Source of the DNA: Anomaloglossus baeobatrachus
Taxonomy: Eukaryota; Chordata; Amphibia; Anura; Aromobatidae
Length of the DNA: 64,000 nucleotides
NCBI RefSeq assembly: GCF_048569485.1
Contig: NC_134357.1
Span: forward strand, 477,177,260-477,241,259
Reading direction: 5' to 3'
How positions within the stretch are numbered: position 1 is the first letter of the stretch; every line of letters begins with the position of its first letter. This document shows, piece by piece, positions 11,472 to 26,400 of the stretch. Position numbers and translations under genes: made by a program. The notes beneath the pieces were generated by a model that was not told the DNA's origin, made no database searches, and saw only the letters and a list, made by a program, of their open reading frames with translations.

Positions 11472-14400
11472 GTGAGTGCTATGCTAATAGTTTTCGAAGT
11501 TGATCGTCACTTTTACCGTTAATTTAAGCATCATTTTTGGAGCACAAAAAACAAGGATACTCATTATTTCATAGATTATGATGGACAATGAAAGTTATTC
11601 TGACAATTTATAATAAGTAAGTTCTGGTTAATTACCAGCAGAACTTAAAGGGGTTACTCGTGATTTTTGTTTTAAAAAAAATGTGGCTGATTCATTTATA
11701 AAACAGAATCTTGCCCACACAGTGTTGTATTTCCTATTGCAACTCTGTTCCATTGAAGTTGCAATTCCATGCCCAACAAGTGATATATTTAAAGGGAACC
11801 TGTCAGGTGCAATATGTACCCAGAAACATGAGCAGTTCTGGATGCATATTGCTAATCCCTGCCTTACTATCCCTGTATACACTGGCATAGATAAAGAGAT
11901 CTTTAAAAAAAGTATTTCTAATGATCCTTTATAATATGCTAATGAGACCAGGGACTAGTCACAAGGGCATTACTTCCCTTGGCTAGTCGGCCCCCTTAGC
12001 ATGTTAGCACGCCCCTGTGGGCAAGCTAACATGCTAAGGAATGCGTGTCATCAAAGCAATGGTTGCTTTCACCTCTGTTGCCTTGCCATTCCCACAACCT
12101 TCATATTGTGTTACTTCACAAGCACACGTCGCTCATGTACAGTACCGACCAAACGTTTGGACACAGGTTCTCATTCAAAGAGTTTTTTTTATTTTCAAGA
12201 CTCTGAAAATTGTAGATTCACATTGAAGGCATCAAAACTATGAATTAAAATATGTGGAATTAAATACTTAAAAAAGAGTCAAACAACTGAAAATATGTCT
12301 TCTATTCTAGGTTCTTCAAAGTAGCCACCTTTTGCTTTCATTACTACTTTGCACACTCTTGGCATTCTCTTGTTGAGCTTCAAGAGGTAGTCACCGGAAA
12401 TGGTTTTCCAACAGTCTTGAAGGAGTTCCCAGAGATGCTTAGCACTTGTTGGCCCTTTTGCCTTCACTCTGCGGAGCAGCTCACCCCAAACCATCTCGAT
12501 TGGGTTCAGGTCTGGTGACTGTGGAGGCCAGGTCATCTGGCATAGCACCCCATCACTCTCCTTCTTAGTCAAATAGCCCTCACACAGCCTGGAGGTGTGT
12601 TTGGGGTCATTGTCCTGTTGAAAAATAAATGATGGTCCAACTAAACGCAAACCAGTTGGAATAGCACGCTGCTGCAAGATGCTGTGGTAGGCATGCTGGT
12701 TCTGTATGCCTTCAATTTTTAATAAGTCCCCAACAATGTCACCAGCAAAGCACCCCCACACCATCACACCTCCTCCTCCATGCTTCACGGTGGGAACCAG
12801 CCATGTAGAGTCCATCTGTTCACCTTTTTTACAAAGACACGGTGGTTGGATCCAAAGATCTCAAATTTGGCCTTATCAGACCAAAGCACAGATTTCCACT
12901 GGTCTAATGTCCATTCCTTGTGTTCTTTAGCCCAAACAAGTCTCTTCTACTTGTTGCCTGTCCTTAGCAGTGGTTTCCTAGCAGCGATTTTACCATGAAG
13001 GCCTGCTGCACAAAGCCTCCTCTTAACAGTTGTTCTAGAGATGAGAAGGTGTGTCCAAACATTTGGTCTGTACTGTAAATCAATGGTATCATGCCCACAG
13101 GGGCATGATACCACGGAAAGTATGCAAACGTCCAGGGGACTAGACCGTCTCCTATTTACATAGGGAACATGTAAGTAATAAAACTTTTTTATACATTACT
13201 ATTATGCAATATTACAACACAGGGATGGGTAGGAAGGGGTTACTAGGCCATCACCCTGCTTGTAGGTTAGAGCGCATAAGGGGCATGATAGGTTCCCTTT
13301 AACTTTAATGTGTTCAGAAATCAGCTGAGAAAAGCTCAGAAGAATGAAGACAAACTCTCTGACTGATTTTCAGTTAACTCATGCTACACTCAACAATAGA
13401 CTGCATAATATAATTTTTAATGAAATTGCAAAATAATGATTTTTTTTTAGCCTGCTAAAAATTGCCCCCAAAAGGTGTCCATATAAGTTTACTTTAATTT
13501 AAGCTGAGAAACATATATTTCTGACCCCACATAACGCATTACTTCTTTCCTCAAGGATAAATTAATTTCTTTAAAGAGACACTTTCCATTATTTTAAACC
13601 AGATATGAATCAACATCATTTAAAAAAATGTGTGGATGAGTTGTTTTTCAGAAAATAATTTTTTAACATCTTGCTACCTAAATTATTTCATAAAAACCAA
13701 TTCAAACAAAAAAGAATCAGAAACAAAATATAAAAGTAGTAATCTTTATTGTGAAAATTTTTTAAAAGACAAGATTAGGTGTAGTAACAGGTAAAGTGCA
13801 CAAGATGGCGTACTAGAGCAGAGGAGAGAACGGGTCGGTTTAAAAAGAACGTAATAACATGCATAAAGCCTACAAGGAATATCACCTAGTCACAGTAAGA
13901 TAAACATATAAGTCAGGGAAGTTAAGACCCCGTGACAGGTGAAAAACCAAGATAGCACAAAAAAATTGCAAATAAATAAACCACAGACTACTTTACTCAC
14001 CGCTGGAATGGCGCCAGATCCCACCTACGCACGGTTCGGCGCAAGCCTTCATCAGGGGGGCGTGGCGTCATGCCGGCAGGGTAAGCCCATAAAAATAGGG
14101 TCATAGCCAATCAGATCTTATTAATTGGCGAATGCGCTGTGCATACCGATGCAGGGCACGGACGGAGAAGTGCGTCATCACCACGGAGTAACAGAGACCA
14201 TCCCCTATGAGTTACGGCCTCACGTGGTCAGACCACGTGACACATATGACGCAGGAGGGAAGGACTCCAGTCCACCGCGATGATAAAGATGCGACCCCCT
14301 GACAGCACACTGCCCAGAGACAACGCATGCGCTCTAATCTGAGATACGAAGAGTAAAGAAATCAGAGTATAGAGCTTTTCACATGTCACGAAGTAAGTGT

Positions 14401-17400
14401 GGGCAATTTAAACAGTATTTTTCATAAATGTCATAGTATTCAATAGAGTTCAACTTTAGATGATCATATTCATCAGATATATTCATTATAGCAATAAAGA
14501 CTTCACCAGAGATCCCTATTAAATAATGAGCAATAATTCCAATTAATTCAAAAATATAAATTAGTATATATTTGTTTTATGTATGTAGTATATGTATGTT
14601 TTACAGAGGATGTGGTGTGCCTTGGATCATGTGCCGTTCCCTTTCTTCTCCAAACTTTTTTCTTCCCATCATTCTGGTACAGGTTGATCTTTGTCTCATC
14701 TGTCCATAGAATACTTTTCCAGAACTGAGCTGGCTTCATGAGGTGTTTTTCAGCAAATTTAACTCTGGCCTGTCTATTTTTGGAATTGATGAATGGTTTG
14801 CATCTAGATGTGAACCCTTTGTATTTACTTTCATGGAGTCTTCTCTTTACTGTTGACTTAGAGACAGATACACCTACTTCACTGAGAGTGTTCTGGACTT
14901 CAGTTGATGTTGTGAACGGGTTCTTCTTCACCAAAGAAAGTATGCGGCGATCATCCACCACTGTTGTCATCCGTGGACGCCCAGGCCTTTTTGAGTTCCC
15001 AAGCTCACCAGTCAATTCCTTTTTTCTCAGAATGTACCCGACTGTTGATTTTGCTACTCCAAGCATGTCTGCTATCTCTCTGATGGATTTTTTTCTTTTT
15101 TTTCAGCCTCAGGATGTTCTGCTTAACCTCAATTGAGAGTTCCTTAGACCGCATGTTGTCTGGTCACAGCAACAGCTTCCAAATGCAAAACCACACACCT
15201 GTAATCAACCCCAGACCTTTTAACTACTTCATTGATTACAGGTTAACGAGGGAGACGCCTTCAGAGTTAATTGCAGCCCTTAGAGTCCCTTGTCCAATTA
15301 CTTTTGGTCCCTTGAAAAAGAGGAGGCTATGCATTACAGAGCTATGATTCCTAAACCCTTTCTCCGATATGGATGTGAAAACTCTCATATTGCAGCTGGG
15401 AGTGTGCACTTTCAGCCCATATTATATATATAATTGTATTTCTGAACATGTTTTTGTAAACAGCTAAAATAACAAAACTTGTGTCACTGTCCAAATATTT
15501 CTGGACCTAACTGTATATATATAATCAGGGTATATATGTGCATCCATATATAGATAAAAATAGTAGCTATAATAAGTAAAAAATTCATAAAAATTCATTA
15601 GATTAGTATTACAAAATCTGTGTATTAATATATATTAGGTGAAAAAAATTTGTTTTTTTAAAAAAAATGTGCAAAAAAATACATCAGCAGATATCCAATA
15701 GGAGTGAAATATTAGTAATGAATTATTATAAAAAATTATTACAAAAATGTATGTGCTAAAAGTATATGATAATGTGAAATGTGTATGTGATATGAAAAGT
15801 GAAAAGATGATAAATTGATGAAATATATATATATAACTCATGTAAGGAGTAATATTAATATATAAATAATTACGTATAAGTGGATATATCCAAATGTTGG
15901 TGAGAAAATAAATAAATAAAACAAACATAAGTGCAATAAATACAATGTGGAGTGAATTTACATAGATTGAAACACATAATTACAAAAACTATCTCAAACA
16001 TACATGAAAATGACTGATACACTAGCTAGTCAGATGCTTTGGTACTTGTACAATAATCACAGGATCCGAAGCAAGTTGTTTCCATCTTGAATTGAAAAAC
16101 ACCGGAAAAACTGTATAAAAGAGATGATTCATAATTGCACACATATACATGTGTATATGATATTAATCTATAAAGGAAAAGCAAAAGATAAATAAGATTA
16201 AAAACAGGTTAAAAACGGATTAAAAACAGATTAAATTAGTCAAGTAGAAATATATAATAGCTCTGCCAAAATATGACTATGATCAGAAAGATGAGACAAA
16301 AAATTAGTTAAAAAAGATACACAATTAACAAAATTAGTAAAAGAACACCTAAGATTCATAGGAATGGTGCAAAACTTAGTCTCGTTGAGACCTTTGGGGT
16401 GAACTGTATTCAAGGTCCAAATCCACCGACTTTCGCACTGTGACAATTTCTTTGCCACATTACCCCCCTGTATGTTTGTGGTAATGTGGTCAATGCCACA
16501 AACTCGTAATAAAGTTGAATCACACTGATGGAACTTTTTAAAATGTTTAGGAATAGTCTTCAGTGATTCAACATCTTCCTCTTTTTCAGCCGCGATGATA
16601 TCCTGGACGTGTTCTCTAACCCGAACTTTCAGGGCACGGGTGGTAAGGCCCACATAAATTTTACCACACGGGCAGGTAGCATAATAGATTACTGCAACTG
16701 TTGTACATGTGATGGGATGTGTGATAGTGTATGTTATTGATCCACTAGAATCTGAAAAGTTCGTGGCGCGCTCAACACTTGAGCATGCCACACATCTTCC
16801 ACATGGCACACAACCCCAGTTAGGGCGGATCTGAAGATTAAAGAGGGTTTTTTTCGTTGGTTGGTAATGACTAAATACCAGCATATCCCTCAGGTTCCTA
16901 CTGCGTCTGGCCGTAACACTGACATATGATGATAGATACTGTCTCAACGTCGAATCCGATAGAAGAATAGGCCAGTGTTTTTCCATGCATTTTTTCATTT
17001 CACTCCACTGTGAGTGAAATGTTGTCACCAATCGGACTTGTTCTTTATCGTTTGTTTTGCTTTTTGTATAGCAGTGATTGTCTATCACTGTCAATTGCTC
17101 TAGAATACGCCAGGTTGACATTTCTCTTACTATATCCCCGTTCAGAAAACTTTTTCTTCATCAAATCCGCTTGTTTTATAAAATCGGAATTAGTGGAGCA
17201 AACTCTTCTCAAACGTAAGAATTGTCCTGTGGGGATACTTTTGAACATTTGCACAGGATGTGATGAGGTGGCATGGAGCAAAGAGTTCACCGCCGTTTGT
17301 TTACTAAACATGTCTGTTTGGAGTTGATTACTCTGGTCGCGTTTTACCAACACATCTACGAAATCTATTTCTTTAGAATCATATTTATATGTTAGATGGA

Positions 17401-20400
17401 GGTTATAATGATTCAGATTCAGTTTTTCAAAGAAATCTTTTAACTCAGCTGCACTGCCCTTCCAGATTAGAAAGATGTAATCAATGTACCGGGTCCACAA
17501 TATGACCCGGTCCATTGGTAAATCACTCTCAGAAAGGAATAATTCTCTCTCCCACAGCCCCAGGAAAAGATTAGCGTACAGTGGGGCGCAAGCCGCCCCC
17601 ACCGCTGTTCCCTGGAGCTGTAGGTAGAAAAATTCTTTGAAAGTAAAGAAATTGTGTGTTAATGTGAATTCCAGGAGGTCTATAACAAACTTCGCAAAGC
17701 CAGTTTCCATGTTACTCATCTCCAAGTAGAAGTACGTAGATCTAAGACCATCCTGATGGCAGATGGAGGTATAAAGAGCCTCCACATCACACGTCACCAG
17801 AAGCATATCTTCCTCAATACATACTTCATCAAGTTTTCTCAGAAGATCCGAGGTATCTTGAAGGTATGAGGGAAGATTTTCCACTATTTTTTTCAGGTGG
17901 AAATCAATGAATCGGCATGCATTCTCCAAAAGGTCACCTATACCCGATACTATGGGCCTACCTGGGGGTTTTCTTGATTCTTGTGTATCTTCGTCAAGAA
18001 GTATATAGTTGGCACCATAGGGTCAGAGACATTTAATGCTTGCGAGAGTTCTTTAGTAATTTGTCCAGATGTAACCGCTCTTTCCAACATCCCCGTTAAG
18101 ATGGTTCTATAGGAATTCAAAGGGTTAAACATTAGCTTCTTATAACATTGGGTATTCTTCAATTGTCTATATGCCTCAGCCTCATACATTTTCTGAGGCC
18201 AGAGAACAATATTACCCCCCTTGTCTGCTGGTTTAAAGAGGATATCTGGGATTTGTTTGAGACGATTAAGACTTTGTCTCTCTTCCAATGTCATATTATC
18301 TCTGTAGATGTTTTTGGGTATCTGGCCAAATTCATCTGACACTAGTTTTACGTAAAGATCTATAGCTGGGCATGAAGCTAAAGGGGGAGACTTTTGGGAC
18401 TTTGTTCTAATAGTTTCAGGTATCTTACCCATGTCTCCTATTGAATATTCTTGTGACAGATCTTCAAGAATCCTAAGGGATTCCTGTTCAACATCTGAAG
18501 GGAACAATTTCCTTTCATCTTCATTATGGAACCACTTTTTGAAGACTAGGCTCCAACCGAATAGGTGTAAATACTTTATAGCTGTAAATGTGTCAAATCG
18601 GGCAGATGGTGCAAACGTTAGCCCTGTAGAGAGAATTGAGACATCAACTGCTGATAGTTGTAAACTAGATAAATTAATTACCTTCAGAGGTTCGTCATTC
18701 TGATCCTTTCTTCCTTGTTTATTCTTATTCATCTGCTTTGTTTCAAATTTCCTTTTCAGGCTCCGAGTGGTTGCACCTATATTTTGAGATGAGTCTAAGG
18801 CATTTTCTGATGATGAAATAGAGGTCAGGAAGGGTGTCCGACTTCTTTGACCTACTTTCCGCAAATTTTTCCTCCTCCAGCGATATGCTTGATTGGATTG
18901 AAAATCATTAAGGTCCCTAGACAATTTTTGAGATTGATTTTCCTGTATTGTTTTTTCCCAATCGTCAAAATGCTTTTCCATTTGAGAGTTAAACGCAGAC
19001 ATATCACTGCTCTCAGAGGTATTCTTTAATTTATTAAAATCCTCATCTATTTCTTTTTCTAGGCTAGTGATTAGAGATGAGCGAACCGGTCGCGGTTCGG
19101 CTCGAGGTCGGTTCGCCGAACAGAGCTCCCGTTCGAGTTCGGTTCGTCGAACGTTCGACGAACCGAACTCGAACTGCATAGGAAACAATGGCAGACATTC
19201 ACAAACACATAAAAACACCTAGAAAACACCTTCAAAGGTGTCCAAAAGGTGACAAACAACTCACAACACAACACAAACACATGGGAAAGTGACAAGGACA
19301 TATACTCATGCGAAAACAAAAGAGCTGGACAAGGAAAAAGAGGAGGACACACAGATATATGAGTATATGCAAGGAAACATCGATGCCATTACTGTGCAAC
19401 TTGAGCCCTGCTCATTTTAGGCTTCCAATCTGGATAAATTGCCTGAGATTGCCACGTACGCCTTGGGGATCTTGTCGTGTCCTGCAGCCAGCGTTCTCTC
19501 GGAACCTGTCTTCAGTGCTGCTGGGGGTCTGCTGGCAGATAAGCACACGCGTCTGTCCACTGACAATGTGGACATGGCTCTCAGAGGACTTTTCTTCCCC
19601 TGGGTCAGCCAGGGGACGGGAAAGGCACGCGTATTTTTGAGAGTGCTTCATGCAAAGCATCTTTTTCATTTTGAAAAGGGGCATCAACTGATGTCAGTCA
19701 AGTGGGGTGTGTGTGGCCCAATTAGTGGAAACGAGGGAGACTGTGGTTGGAGTCCCCTCGCTGTGTTTCTAAAAGAACCAAGATGAACAAGTCATGGCTC
19801 TCAGAGGACTTTTCTTCCCCTGGGTCAGCCAGGGGACGGGAAAGGCACGCGTATTTTTGAGAGTGCTTCATGCAAAGCATCTTTTTCATTTTGAAAAGGG
19901 GCATCAACTGATGTCAGTCAAGTGGGGTGTGTGTGGCCCAATTAGTGGCAACGAGGGAGACTGTGGTTGGAGTCCCCTCGCTGTGTTTCTAAAAGAACTA
20001 AGATGAACAAGTCATGGCTCTCAGAGGACTTTTCTTCCCCTGGGTCAGCCAGGGGACGGGAAAGGCACGCATATTTTTGAGAGTGCTTCATGCAAAGCAT
20101 CTTTTTCTTTTTCAAAAGGGGGTCAACTGATGCCAGTCAAGTGGGGTGTGTGTGGCCCAATTAGTGGCAATGAGGGAGACTGTGTTTGGAGTCCCCTCGC
20201 TGTGTTTTACATGATTTTCGAAGGGCATGACATGCCTAAGAGGTTGAGTTTCATCATCTGCAACTTGTTGGCAACAGAAAGGCTGCCTTTACACCCTTTT
20301 GAGACTGAGGATTTTCGAGACCTTATGCCCATTGCAGTGCCCCAAGAGCCGATGGCCAGTCGTCACTCCTTCTCCAAGAAAGGCGTGCCCGCGCTACCAC

Positions 20401-23400
20401 AGTAGGTCGCACACAACCTCACCGATTCCTTGAGAAACTCTGTGTGTGACAGGGTGCATTTCACCACAGATACTTGGACCAGTAAGCATGGACAGGGGAG
20501 TTACATGTTGCTGACTGGACACTGGGTAACTATGGTGAGAGATGGAGAAGGGTTTGCTGTACAAGTCTTGCCGTCCCCACGACTTGTGTGTCAATCCTTC
20601 CTCTGTATGTACAAGTTCCTCCACTGCTTCTGCCTCCTCAACCTCGTGTGGGCCCTCAACCTCGGCCCAAACCCTGTGTGGTCAGTCCACCCTTCCTTGT
20701 AACTGCGCCCAAGGAATCCCACACACCTCCTTACTATGCTGGCAGCAGAGCTCAAGGCCATCAGGCGGTCAAATGTTTACTTTGAAATGTAGGGGAAATG
20801 TGAGACACCGCTGAGGAATTGTGGACGGTTAGCTCTGGAGAGTGAGACCGAGTTTCATCAATGGTTGTCTCCACTCAACCAGCAGCCAGGGAAGGTCGGG
20901 TGCGACAATGATGCAAACCAGTCTGTGACCCTTCTTCAGGGCAATGTGGCACACGTGCCTTGTATGGCTCACGTGTTGAACCTGGTTGTCCAGCAATTTT
21001 TAAAACACTATCCCAGCCTACATGGCCTTCTGACCAGGGCACGGTGTAACGCCTGCCTGGATCGACACACTCAGATGGGCTGTAAAGGATAGGCTAGAGG
21101 CAAGTCACTCACCAAGCTGGACACCCAGAACCCTGAAACCCTTTAACCCCTATACAGTGATTTGGAATTACACAGGGCCCAAGTTGATCAATACCTGTGG
21201 AAGGCTGCAGTTCCAGAGAATAGTAGTCATGCAGGGTCAAAAACATTAATTGAGGAAGAGGAACAGAATGGGATGGCCAGGACTTAATCAGAAAACAAGC
21301 AGAGGTGAAATGCGGATCGGCCAACGAGGTACATAAACAGCAAGCAGAAAAAGTAGTCAGGTAACAAGCACACAAACTCATAAAACTGAACTGGGGGTCA
21401 CAGTAACAAAAGGTTCATAGCTTTGTCTGGCAGTGGTCTGCAGACAGGAGGGGCCTAAAAAAGGGTGTGGTGTCTTCCCATTGGTTGTAGCTGAATGATG
21501 GTACTTCATCTGTGAGATACCCACCACCTACATTCAGCCTGTGGTTCTGTATCTGTCAAGGTAACGCAACCCAGTGGGTGACCATAACCTGCGTCCACCT
21601 GCACCGCTGGCATCGACTCCTTTCCCATCATCAGCACTATGCACGAAAGGAACACGTTGTCACCTGGCGACCGGAGTACAAATTGATTGAGTGGACTACG
21701 TTGGTGACTTAACAGCCGTGTGCGGCAATGATGCAAACCTGTCTGCGGCCCTTCGTCAGGGCAATGTGACACACGTGCCTTGTATGGCTCACGTGTTGAA
21801 TCTGATTCTCCAGCAATTTTTAAAATACCATCCCGGCCTACATGGCCTTCTGACCAGGGCACGGTGTAACGCCTGCCTGGATCGACACACTCAGATGGGC
21901 TGTAAAGGATAGGCTAGAGGCAAGTCACTCACCAAGCTGGACACCCAGAACCCTGAAACCCTTTAACCCCTATACAGTGATTTGGAATTACACAGGGCCC
22001 AAGTTGATCAATACCTGTGGAAGGCTGCAGTTCCAGAGAATAGTAGTCATGCAGGCTCACTTTCATCCTTCGCACCCAGCAGCTCAACAACTTTCATCGC
22101 TCCTGAAGTCTTAGGATCTGGCGGTTAAACGCCGGAAATGCGATGTTCCGACACGCAGGAATTTGAATTTGCACATGTTGCAGCGTCTGTGGCAGCACCG
22201 CAGAGCCCTGCTGAAATACGGTATGATGTATACCCTGGGCTAACTTGATCCATAGGTGGTGCAGATCACGCTGCTGGAGTGGTGTCAGATCAAGGACCTA
22301 TGCACCCTTCTACACAGTTTACAAATGTCGACGAAGATGTTTAGCACTAGCGATGCCATTCTCAGCGTGACAATTCTGGTCATCTACAAAATGGAGCACA
22401 CTGTAAGCATTATTCGGAGTCAGGTGTTGGTCCAAGAGGAAGGGGAGGAAGTACAGGAGGAGTCATATGCAGAAGGGATAATAAGATGTACAAGGTCCAT
22501 ACGTTGAGCGGCACCTAGGCGGCAGTCATGGTGGGGGATAGGGATTAACAAGGGCACATAGTATCAGCAAAAAGTGTTGAGGAAGGTGCAGGAGCCCATG
22601 AAGAAATGGAGGACGAACTTGCGATGGGCATGGAAGACTCAGCAGATGAGTGAGAGCTTGCTCACATTTCGGTTGTGCGAGGTTGGGGGGAGAGGGCAGA
22701 GGAAGGAGGCACGATTCTCACCTCTCTGCCACCAACAAATCAAGGACTTGGTCCTCCTGGATGCACAAGACACATGAGCGCCTTCTTGCTGCACTACCTA
22801 CAACATGACCCTCGGATTGTACGAATTCGAAGTAATGCTAACTACTGGGTTGCCACACTGTTAGATCCCCGGTACAAGACAAAATTTGGTGAAATAATTC
22901 CAGCCATAGAAAGGGACGCACGTATACAGGAGTATCTGCAGAAGGTGGTACGGATTCTTAGATCTGCTTTTCCAGTAAACACCAGTGCTGCACAGAGTGA
23001 ATCTCAACGCTTTGTCATGGATAGGAGGAAATGGGCTTTTACTTGTCCACATCTGAGGGACCGAGGGCTGGCTGCTGGGCTGAGATGGCATTGAGTACGG
23101 TGTCCCTGCAGAGTTGCACTTTTGGTCATATACCAAATGAGTTGAAAAAGGACAAATGCTGGTGGAAAGGGTAACAGGTGTGTTGGAAAGGGGAAAAAAG
23201 TTTTTGTCCGTGGGTTTGGTGGTTAAGCAAAAGTAACATTTGATGAAGAAACACCATCTGTTACGGTGGGACTGGCAGATTTGGATAAGGTGGTATATAC
23301 TATGTTACCGGTATATAACGAAAGTTAATAAGAAAAGAAAGAGAAAGGTATATATCCCCATCAGCAGTCAATGTCCACCGTGCTCCCAGATGGAAAAGGA

Positions 23401-26400
23401 GAGGTTGGCAAATGGAAGGTTAGGTGGAGGATACAGATCTGTGTGGCTATGAAACTAATAGTTGCCTGAACCGAGTTAGACGCCACTCGGATCTTGAGAC
23501 TGGGAGCCCTGTTAGCGTCACAGGGTCCACACGCCCACCCAGCCCAGGAACTCCCTGTTAACATCACAGGGGCCATTCAGTACGCTGACCGTGTGCATTG
23601 GGGCCACACCTGTGGACAGCAGGCGCATCAGCAGCAGCAGGCCTGTTAATGCCACTGGGCTGCACAAGCAGGACTTGTAGGACAGGAGCTGGTCTTAACC
23701 GTTCTGCGTTACCAACTGTGGTGGCGGCCTGCATCGACGCCCTATCCCTGCCTACCTCTGGCCTAAAGCCGCAATGGGTTCAACACATGGAGGTGTGCTC
23801 TTTCGGAGCATAATAGAAGACTGCGCACCACCTTGTTGGCTCCAGCCCATTTTATAACCTGGGTCCGCCCCAAACCAGGGTGGACCACAATGCACCTCCT
23901 GGAGACAAAAACAGAGTGACACGTCATGAGTGGCATAACTAGCGTCTTATTTGGAACCGCACCTTCAATAATGACCTCATGGCTGCCACGACACAAACAC
24001 CTCACCAGTCATCGTCTGACCATCAATAATGAGGTGACAAGTCATAAGGGCGGGCCTCTGCAAGCCATTTGGGAGTGGCCTGGCCACATCGTCAGGACAC
24101 CTGATGCCCTGTGGTCTATATGGGCCCCCCCACATCAGGGGCAGGGCCAAAGAGTTCATTACCGGACCTAGTTTCTGATGCAGTAAGTGCCTGAGCATGG
24201 TCAGTTGCATGAAATAGAGTCTCTGAAAAAAGACTTTAGCTCTTCAGCTTTAGCATGGTGTCTCGGCACAACACAGGACTTAGACCCGGCACGGAATGCA
24301 AGTACCTGTGCAAAGAGGCTTTTCACACTAAGTGTGGGAGCATGCGCTGTATCCCGAAATGAAGACTTAGCCTCAGGAATGGCACAGTCAGGCTGAGCAT
24401 ACTCACTAGGCGAAACACTGTAGTTAGGCTGCAGCTGGGGTAAATCGGCACACGCATGCGCACTAGCTGCCTCTCCACACTTACACGTGGAGGAGAAATT
24501 GCTCTTCGGGTGTGGACTTGGAGATGCTGTCTATGAACAGAAGGGAAAGCTAAAGAAAGCCTCACTTTCTATCCCTCCGAATTATCAAATGCAGCAATGA
24601 ATTCCCTGAGTTTGCTATAACATTAGCGTAGCAAAATGTGCATGAGGGTGTCCTGCACAGGTGCTAGAAATAGCTTGGCACCAGTGGGGCACTAATGGAA
24701 TACAACAGCCAGTTCTATGATGCCACTAAATGGCAGTATTTTTTTGCTATCATTATAGCTTATTAAAAACAGAGCAGGAGGGTGTCCTGCACAGGTGCTG
24801 CACATAGATTTGCACCAGTGGGGCACTAATGGACTACAACAGCCACTTCTTGTATGCCACTAAGTTTCCTCAGTGTTTGCTAGTATAATGGCTTAGTAAC
24901 AATGAGTTTGAGTGTGCGATGCAGGCAGACGTGCTGCAAATATCTGTGCACTAGTGGGACTATACAGAAGTCCAATAGCCACGTTTAGGATGCCACTAAG
25001 TTCACTCAGTGTTTGCTAGTATAATGGCTTAGTAACAATGAGTTTGAGTGTGCAATGCAGGCAGACGTGCTGCAAATATCTGTGCACTAGTGGGACTATA
25101 CAGAAGTCCAATAGCCACGTTTAGGATGCCACTAAGTTCACTCAGTGTTTGCTAGTATAATGGCTTAGTAACAATGAGTTGGAGTGTGCAAAGGGCAGGA
25201 GGGTACAGTGGCAGGGTTGTGGGTCTCTGGGTAGAGGAAAGGAAGCCTGCCTTTCTATCCCTCCTAATGGGGAAATGCAGTGAGGAAATCCCTGACCTTA
25301 GCTACACAGACGCTGTCATCTTGTGTAGCTGTTAAACTCTGTTTTCAGGACCTGTCACCTATGGCTCTGACCCTGCCGGTATGAGCCCTTAAAAGGACTG
25401 ATAGAAAGTGCTATCCCTATGCTGTCCAGCGCTGTGTATGGAGCGTATACAGCTGTTTCGGCAATAGGAGCTGCGCCAGTGATGTCTGACACCAAGGACG
25501 CAGAAGGCAGATAATGGCGTGCTGGAGGAAAATGTCCGTTTTTATAATGCAGGGACATGTGACATGGACATCCTATCACACATGTCGTTGCTTCTCTGGC
25601 TAAAAGTCCACTTAGCTGTGTGTGTGTCTGGGATTGGCTGACATGCTGGCCCTCCCCACTACACGCGCGCGCTTAGGGAAGGAAGACAAGGAAAAAAAAA
25701 AAAAATGGCGATCGCCATTATCCATACAGCAGTGATATGAACGCGCTGTTCCCGCACACTATACACTGAAATGTCATAATTGTGTGAGTCACAGAGTGAC
25801 TTACACTATTACAGCAGAAAGCCAGCTAGTAATTAGCTGTTTTTTTTGCTGCTAGAACCGTTCTCGAACGTATCTAGAACTATCGAGCTTTTATCAAAAA
25901 GCTCGAGTTCTAGTTCGATCTAGAACAGCCCCCAAAATCACTCGAGCCGCGAACTGGAGAACCACGAACCACGAACCGCGCTCAACTCTACTAGTGATAG
26001 TCTTACTATTCAGATCTATGAGCAAATCAATCAATTTTAAAGAACTGGTTGCACATACTTCTTCCCACCGTGTAATAAAATCCTCGTCCTCCACTTGGAA
26101 GGAAGGAAAAATTTGTATTCTTAGACCTCTAGCTACCACTTGTTTTTGTTTGTAGTTTTTCAAAAAAGCATCATTCCACCATAATTTGGTGCGTTTGTGT
26201 AATTTATTTTTAACACTTTTTTGTAACTGTATCATATCTTTCTGATCATTGTTAAAACCAGTTGCACTATCCTTGTTAAATACCCCATCAATTTTTGTGG
26301 TCCAGGTAGAATCTCTAGACCTATTATCCATGTTAATGGCTGTAAGATCTGTAAAACAGAAGAAAATACACCAAAACAAATTTTCAGCCAAAAATAACGG

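Larger units (their letters stand above)
11789..13302. mobile_element. T2/Kolobok-type MITE, copy 2, split by a Tc1 element
   Basis: The left end is TTAA plus AGGGAACCTGTCAGGTGC (11789 on), the right end is GGCATGATAGGTTCCCT plus TTAA (ending 13302). The Tc1 element at 12140-13075 sits inside it, so the MITE proper is about 570 bp. The two halves carry matching inverted segments around CATGTTAGCACG and GGGGCATGATACC. Confidence 0.75.
19064..25998. mobile_element. hAT element 1 with 8-bp target duplication
   Basis: CTAGTGAT occurs exactly at 19064-19071 and 25991-25998. Between them the ends TAGAGATGAGCG and (inverted) TAGAGTTGAGCGCGGTTCG bound 6919 bp. An 8-bp duplication with TAG-A-TGAGCG ends is a hAT signature. 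The insertion splits the N-terminal coding region of Penelope element 1; the Penelope frame reads on at the far side of the duplication. Inside are three tandem-repeat arrays and decayed transposase pieces in an unusual order. Confidence 0.9.
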
